NCBI RefSeq assembly: GCF_024362405.1
Contig: NZ_CP101454.1
Coordinates: 2,170,001 to 2,234,000 of the forward strand
Direction: 5' to 3'
Source of the DNA: Halorarius litoreus
GTDB lineage: Archaea > Halobacteriota > Halobacteria > Halobacteriales > Haloarculaceae
DNA: 64,000 nucleotides
The first letter of the stretch is position 1. Each line of letters begins with the position of its first letter. This document shows positions 60,727 through 64,000 of the stretch, in pieces. The notes beneath the pieces were generated by a model that was not told the DNA's origin, did not search any database, and worked only from the letters and a program-made list of their open reading frames with translations. A program made the translations under genes and the position numbers.

Positions 60727-61781
60727 GCATCCGTCAGGAAGGCACCGCGAACTACGAATACGTCACCGCCCGCGTCCGGTCACGCCGAGCGTCGCTGTTC
60801 GACGCCGACGACTACCGGAAGCTCGTCCGCATGGGGCCGAGCGAGATCGCGCGGTTCATGGAGGAGACGGAGTACGAGCGCGAGATGAACGCGCTCGGCT
60901 CGCGCTTCTCCGGCGTCGACCTCGTCGAGTACGCCCTGAACCGCAACCTCGCGAAGCACTTCGAGGACTTGCTCGACTGGGCCGACGGGAAACTGTACGA
61001 CTACGTCGCCCGCTACCTGCGGAAGTTCGACGCGTGGAACGTGAAGACCGTCATGCGCGGCCTCTACTCGGACGCGTCCAAGAGCGAGGTCGAGGACGAC
61101 CTCATCCGCGCTGGCGAGTTCACCGACGAGTTCCTCGCGCGGCTGGTCGACGCGTCGTCCATCGAGGAGGCGGTCGAACTGCTCGACGGCACGATGTTTG
61201 GCAAGCCGCTCGCCGCCGCGTACGAGGTGTACGAGGAGGAGGGCGTGCTGGTGCCGCTGGAGAACGCGACGGACCGCGCCTTCTACGCGCACCTGCTCGA
61301 CGACCTGCCGAGCGAACCCAACCGTGCCGAGGAGCTGTACGTGCAGTTCCTGCGCGCGGAGATCGACTTCCGGAACCTCCGGAACGCGCTGCGGCTGGCG
61401 CGCTCCGGCGCGGAGGTCGAGCCCTCGGAGTACTACATCGAGGGTGGTCGACTGTTCAGCGAGAGCGACGTTCGCCAGCTGGCGTCGAACCCCGACGAGC
61501 TCGTCGCCCGCGTCCGCGAGTCGCCGTACGGCGACGATCTCGAACGCGCGCTCGACGAACTGGACGACGCACAGGGGCTCATCGGGTTCGAGCACGCGCT
61601 CGACGCGGCGCTGCTCGAGTACTCGGACAAGCTGTCGAACCGATACCCACTGTCCGTCTGTCCGGTGTTAGCGTACGTCCTCGCAAAGGAGCGCGAGGTC
61701 GAGAACATCCGCGCCATCGCGCGGGGTCGAGAGGCCGGCCTCTCGACCGAGGAGATCGAAGAGGAGCTGGTGATCCAATGA
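60723..61781 (+). CDS. atpC: A-type ATP synthase subunit C
   Basis: 352 residues, the elongated central-stalk-to-ring adaptor (subunit d type). [47 protein letters not shown] and a middle [47 protein letters not shown] match the family. Its C-terminus [24 protein letters not shown] is typical. It overlaps its neighbours by four bases each side. Confidence 0.94.
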   Translation: MSIRQEGTANYEYVTARVRSRRASLFDADDYRKLVRMGPSEIARFMEETEYEREMNALGSRFSGVDLVEYALNRNLAKHFEDLLDWADGKLYDYVARYLRKFDAWNVKTVMRGLYSDASKSEVEDDLIRAGEFTDEFLARLVDASSIEEAVELLDGTMFGKPLAAAYEVYEEEGVLVPLENATDRAFYAHLLDDLPSEPNRAEELYVQFLRAEIDFRNLRNALRLARSGAEVEPSEYYIEGGRLFSESDVRQLASNPDELVARVRESPYGDDLERALDELDDAQGLIGFEHALDAALLEYSDKLSNRYPLSVCPVLAYVLAKEREVENIRAIARGREAGLSTEEIEEELVIQ

Positions 61782-62107
61782 GCCAGGAGATCGGCGTCAT
61801 CGGCAGCCCCGACTTCACGACGGGGTTCCGTCTCGCGGGCGTCCGCAAGTGCGAGAACGTCCCGGACGACGAGAAGGACGAACGGCTCGACGCCGTGGTC
61901 GACGAGATGCTCGACGACGAGTCGGTCGGCATCGTCGTGATGCACGACGAGGACCTGGAGCATCTCTCGCGTACCGTACGACAGCGCGTCGAAACGAGCG
62001 TCGAACCCGTGCTCGTGACGCTCGGCGGAGGGACCGGCGCCGGTGGCCTCCGCCAGCAGATCAAGCGAGCGATCGGTATCGACCTGATGGAGGAAGACCA
62101 ACAATGA
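61778..62107 (+). CDS. atpF: A-type ATP synthase subunit F
   Basis: 109 residues. [80 protein letters not shown] is the subunit F Rossmann-like fold that binds the central stalk. It overlaps atpC and atpA by four bases each. Confidence 0.94.
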   Translation: MSQEIGVIGSPDFTTGFRLAGVRKCENVPDDEKDERLDAVVDEMLDDESVGIVVMHDEDLEHLSRTVRQRVETSVEPVLVTLGGGTGAGGLRQQIKRAIGIDLMEEDQQ

Positions 62108-63861
62108 GTCAAGCGACACAAACCGACGTCGAACAGGACGGCGTCATCGAAAGCGTGAGCGGTCCGGTCGTGACCGCCACGGACCTCGATGCCAAGATGA
62201 ACGACGTTGTCTACGTGGGCAACGAAGGGCTGATGGGCGAGGTCATCGAGATCGAAGGCAACATCACTACCATCCAGGTGTACGAGGAGACCTCGGACGT
62301 CGCGCCGGGCGAACCGGTCGAGGCGACCGGCGAGCCGCTGACCGTGGACCTCGGGCCCGGGATGCTCGACAGTATCTACGACGGCGTCCAGCGCCCGCTC
62401 GACGTCCTCGAACAGCAGATGGGGGCGTTCCTCGACCGTGGCGTCGACGCGCCCGGCATCGACCTGGAGAAGGAGTGGGAGTTCGAGCCGACCGTCGAGG
62501 AAGGCGACGAGGTCACGTCAGGTGACGTGGTCGGTGTCGTCGAGGAGACGGTCCAGATCGACCACAAGGTGCTGGTGCCTCCGGGCTACGAGGGCGGCAC
62601 GGTCACCTCGGTCGAGGCCGGCGCGTTCACCGTCGAGGAGACGGTCGTCGAACTCGACAACGGTGAGGAGATCTCCATGCACCAGGAGTGGCCGGTCCGC
62701 GAGGCCCGTCCCTCCGCGAAGAAGGAGACGCCGACGACGCCGCTGGTGTCGGGTCAGCGCATCCTCGACGGCCTGTTCCCCATCGCGAAGGGTGGGACGG
62801 CCGCCATCCCGGGCCCGTTCGGCTCCGGGAAGACGGTCACGCAGCACCAGCTCGCGAAGTGGGCCGACGCGGACATCGTCGTCTACGTCGGCTGTGGCGA
62901 GCGCGGCAACGAGATGACGGAAGTGATCGAGGACTTCCCCGAGCTGGAGGACCCCGTCACGGGCAACCCCCTGATGTCGCGGACCTGCCTCATCGCGAAC
63001 ACCTCGAACATGCCCGTCGCCGCCCGCGAGTCCTGTGTGTACACGGGCATCACCATCGCGGAGTTCTACCGTGACATGGGGTACGACGTCGCGCTGATGG
63101 CCGACTCCACCTCCCGATGGGCCGAGGCGATGCGCGAAATCTCCTCCCGACTGGAGGAGATGCCCGGCGAAGAGGGCTACCCCGCCTACCTGGCCGCGCG
63201 CCTCTCGGAGTTCTACGAGCGCGCCGGCAAGTTCCAGAACATCAACGGCACCGAGGGTTCCATCTCGGTCATCGGCGCCGTCTCGCCGCCGGGTGGCGAC
63301 TTCTCGGAGCCGGTGACGCAGAACACCCTGCGTATCGTCAAGACGTTCTGGGCGCTCGACGCGGACCTCGCCGAACGGCGACACTTCCCGTCGATCAACT
63401 GGAACGAGTCCTACTCGCTGTACCAGGACCAGCTCGACCCGTGGTTCAAGGAGAACGTCGAGGAGGACTGGGCCGAGCAGCGCCAGTGGGCCGTCGACGT
63501 GCTCGACGAGGAGCAGGAGCTGCGGGAGATCGTCCAGCTCGTCGGGAAGGACGCCCTGCCCGACGACCAGCAGCTCACGCTCGAGGTCGCCCGTTACCTG
63601 CGCGAGGCGTGGCTCCAGCAGAACGCGTTCCACGACGTGGACACGTACTGTGAGCCGAAGAAGACCTACCGGATGCTCGGCGCCATCAAGACGTTCAACG
63701 ACGAGGCGTTCAAGGCGCTCGAGGCCGGTGTTCCGGTCGAGGAGATTCAGAGCATCGACGCCGCGCCCCGCCTGAACCGGATGGGGACGGCCGAGGACTA
63801 CCACGAGTTCATCGACGAGCTCGAAGCCGAAATCGCGGCGCAGCTCCAGGAGAAGTACTGA
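62104..63861 (+). CDS. atpA: A-type ATP synthase subunit A (catalytic)
   Basis: 585 residues. The P-loop GPFGSGKT (237-244), [36 protein letters not shown] and [24 protein letters not shown] motifs mark the catalytic subunit. The insertion typical of the A-type N-terminal region ([17 protein letters not shown]) is present. No intein interrupts the P-loop. It binds ATP at the interface with subunit B. It overlaps atpF by four bases. Confidence 0.96.
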   Translation: MSQATQTDVEQDGVIESVSGPVVTATDLDAKMNDVVYVGNEGLMGEVIEIEGNITTIQVYEETSDVAPGEPVEATGEPLTVDLGPGMLDSIYDGVQRPLDVLEQQMGAFLDRGVDAPGIDLEKEWEFEPTVEEGDEVTSGDVVGVVEETVQIDHKVLVPPGYEGGTVTSVEAGAFTVEETVVELDNGEEISMHQEWPVREARPSAKKETPTTPLVSGQRILDGLFPIAKGGTAAIPGPFGSGKTVTQHQLAKWADADIVVYVGCGERGNEMTEVIEDFPELEDPVTGNPLMSRTCLIANTSNMPVAARESCVYTGITIAEFYRDMGYDVALMADSTSRWAEAMREISSRLEEMPGEEGYPAYLAARLSEFYERAGKFQNINGTEGSISVIGAVSPPGGDFSEPVTQNTLRIVKTFWALDADLAERRHFPSINWNESYSLYQDQLDPWFKENVEEDWAEQRQWAVDVLDEEQELREIVQLVGKDALPDDQQLTLEVARYLREAWLQQNAFHDVDTYCEPKKTYRMLGAIKTFNDEAFKALEAGVPVEEIQSIDAAPRLNRMGTAEDYHEFIDELEAEIAAQLQEKY

Positions 63862-63863
63862 CA

Positions 63864-64000
63864 ATGCAGAAGGAATACAAGACGATTACGGAGATCAGCG
63901 GCCCGCTGGTGTTCGCCGAGGTCGACGAGCCCGTCGGGTACGACGAGATCGTCGAGATCGAGACACCGAGCGGCGAGACGCGACGCGGTCAGGTGCTGGA
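63864..64000 (+). CDS. atpB: A-type ATP synthase subunit B, N-terminal part
   Basis: ATG 63864 starts 45 visible codons ([20 protein letters not shown]...) and the gene is cut by the window end. The beta-barrel start of the non-catalytic B subunit is recognisable. It follows atpA by two bases. Confidence 0.9.
   Translation, partial: MQKEYKTITEISGPLVFAEVDEPVGYDEIVEIETPSGETRRGQVL

Noticed and set aside
62104..63861. Intein in atpA, as found in some archaea
   Set aside because: The P-loop region reads continuously and the protein has normal length, so no intein is present.

Overview
The window is a gene-dense piece of chromosome from a halophilic archaeon (class Halobacteria). The evidence is very high GC in coding DNA, strongly acidic proteins, A-type ATP synthase genes, a haloarchaeal RPA operon, Tfx and bacterio-opsin-activator type regulators, twin-arginine lipoproteins, class III (type IV) prepilins, and AT-rich TATA elements about 25-30 bases before leaderless starts. 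The genus cannot be fixed from sequence reading alone.

Layout. 1-6329 is the end of a surface-polysaccharide or protein-glycosylation cluster: a Gfo/Idh/MocA oxidoreductase (partial), a small membrane peptide, a hexapeptide acyltransferase, two tandem nucleotide-sugar dehydrogenases, a DUF354-type glycosyltransferase and a GT4-type glycosyltransferase. It resembles a uronic-acid/amino-sugar (Wbp-like) pathway. It is followed by two membrane proteins carrying winged-helix domains (6492-7637) and by glmS (8046-9860), which supplies amino sugar. 9861-12071 is an accessory-looking stretch: a DUF7511-like protein, a decayed HTH gene, a PilA-type pilin of low GC and tRNA-Pro. 12072-23468 is mixed housekeeping: a 7TM histidine kinase, an SLC13/TrkA-C transporter, a TfoX-like protein, a Ski2-like helicase, a cupin, an M50 protease with CBS domains, a PQQ-type sugar dehydrogenase lipoprotein, a CinA-N protein, a methyltransferase and tRNA-His.

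23558-31293 is a complete histidine-degradation locus: a YjiH-family permease, a divergent Bat-type regulator, and hutU-hutG-hutI-hutH in one overlapping operon. 31306-36458 holds an NTF2-like protein, a ribbon-helix-helix protein, a universal stress protein fused by overlap to a phosphate transporter with a second USP facing it, and the rpa3/rpap3 single-strand-binding operon. 36573-50877 is a run of single genes or gene pairs: alpha/beta hydrolase, GNAT, mannose-1-phosphate guanylyltransferase, an atypical SDR, CPBP protease, Tfx/TRAM pair, PQQ-repeat lipoprotein/HtpX pair, radical SAM, PEBP, MFS, DUF373, a 42-residue zinc-finger protein, and a polyprenyl synthase. 51162-52915 is etfBA.

53018-56336 is an envelope-related module: a secreted/TM sensor with a cytoplasmic winged helix, a divergent secreted protein, and a pilin-like protein that runs antisense into a methyltransferase gene. 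57145-64000 is the A-type ATP synthase operon in the order H-I-K-E-C-F-A-B, cut by the window end inside atpB.

The observations most worth following are: the catalytically altered first nucleotide-sugar dehydrogenase beside a canonical one; the low-GC pilin island with palindromes and a tRNA-Pro T-arm match; the SDR lacking Tyr/Lys; the radical SAM protein with a CX4CX2C motif; the shared winged-helix domain on two unrelated membrane proteins; and the pilin-like ORF overlapping its convergent neighbour by 184 bases.
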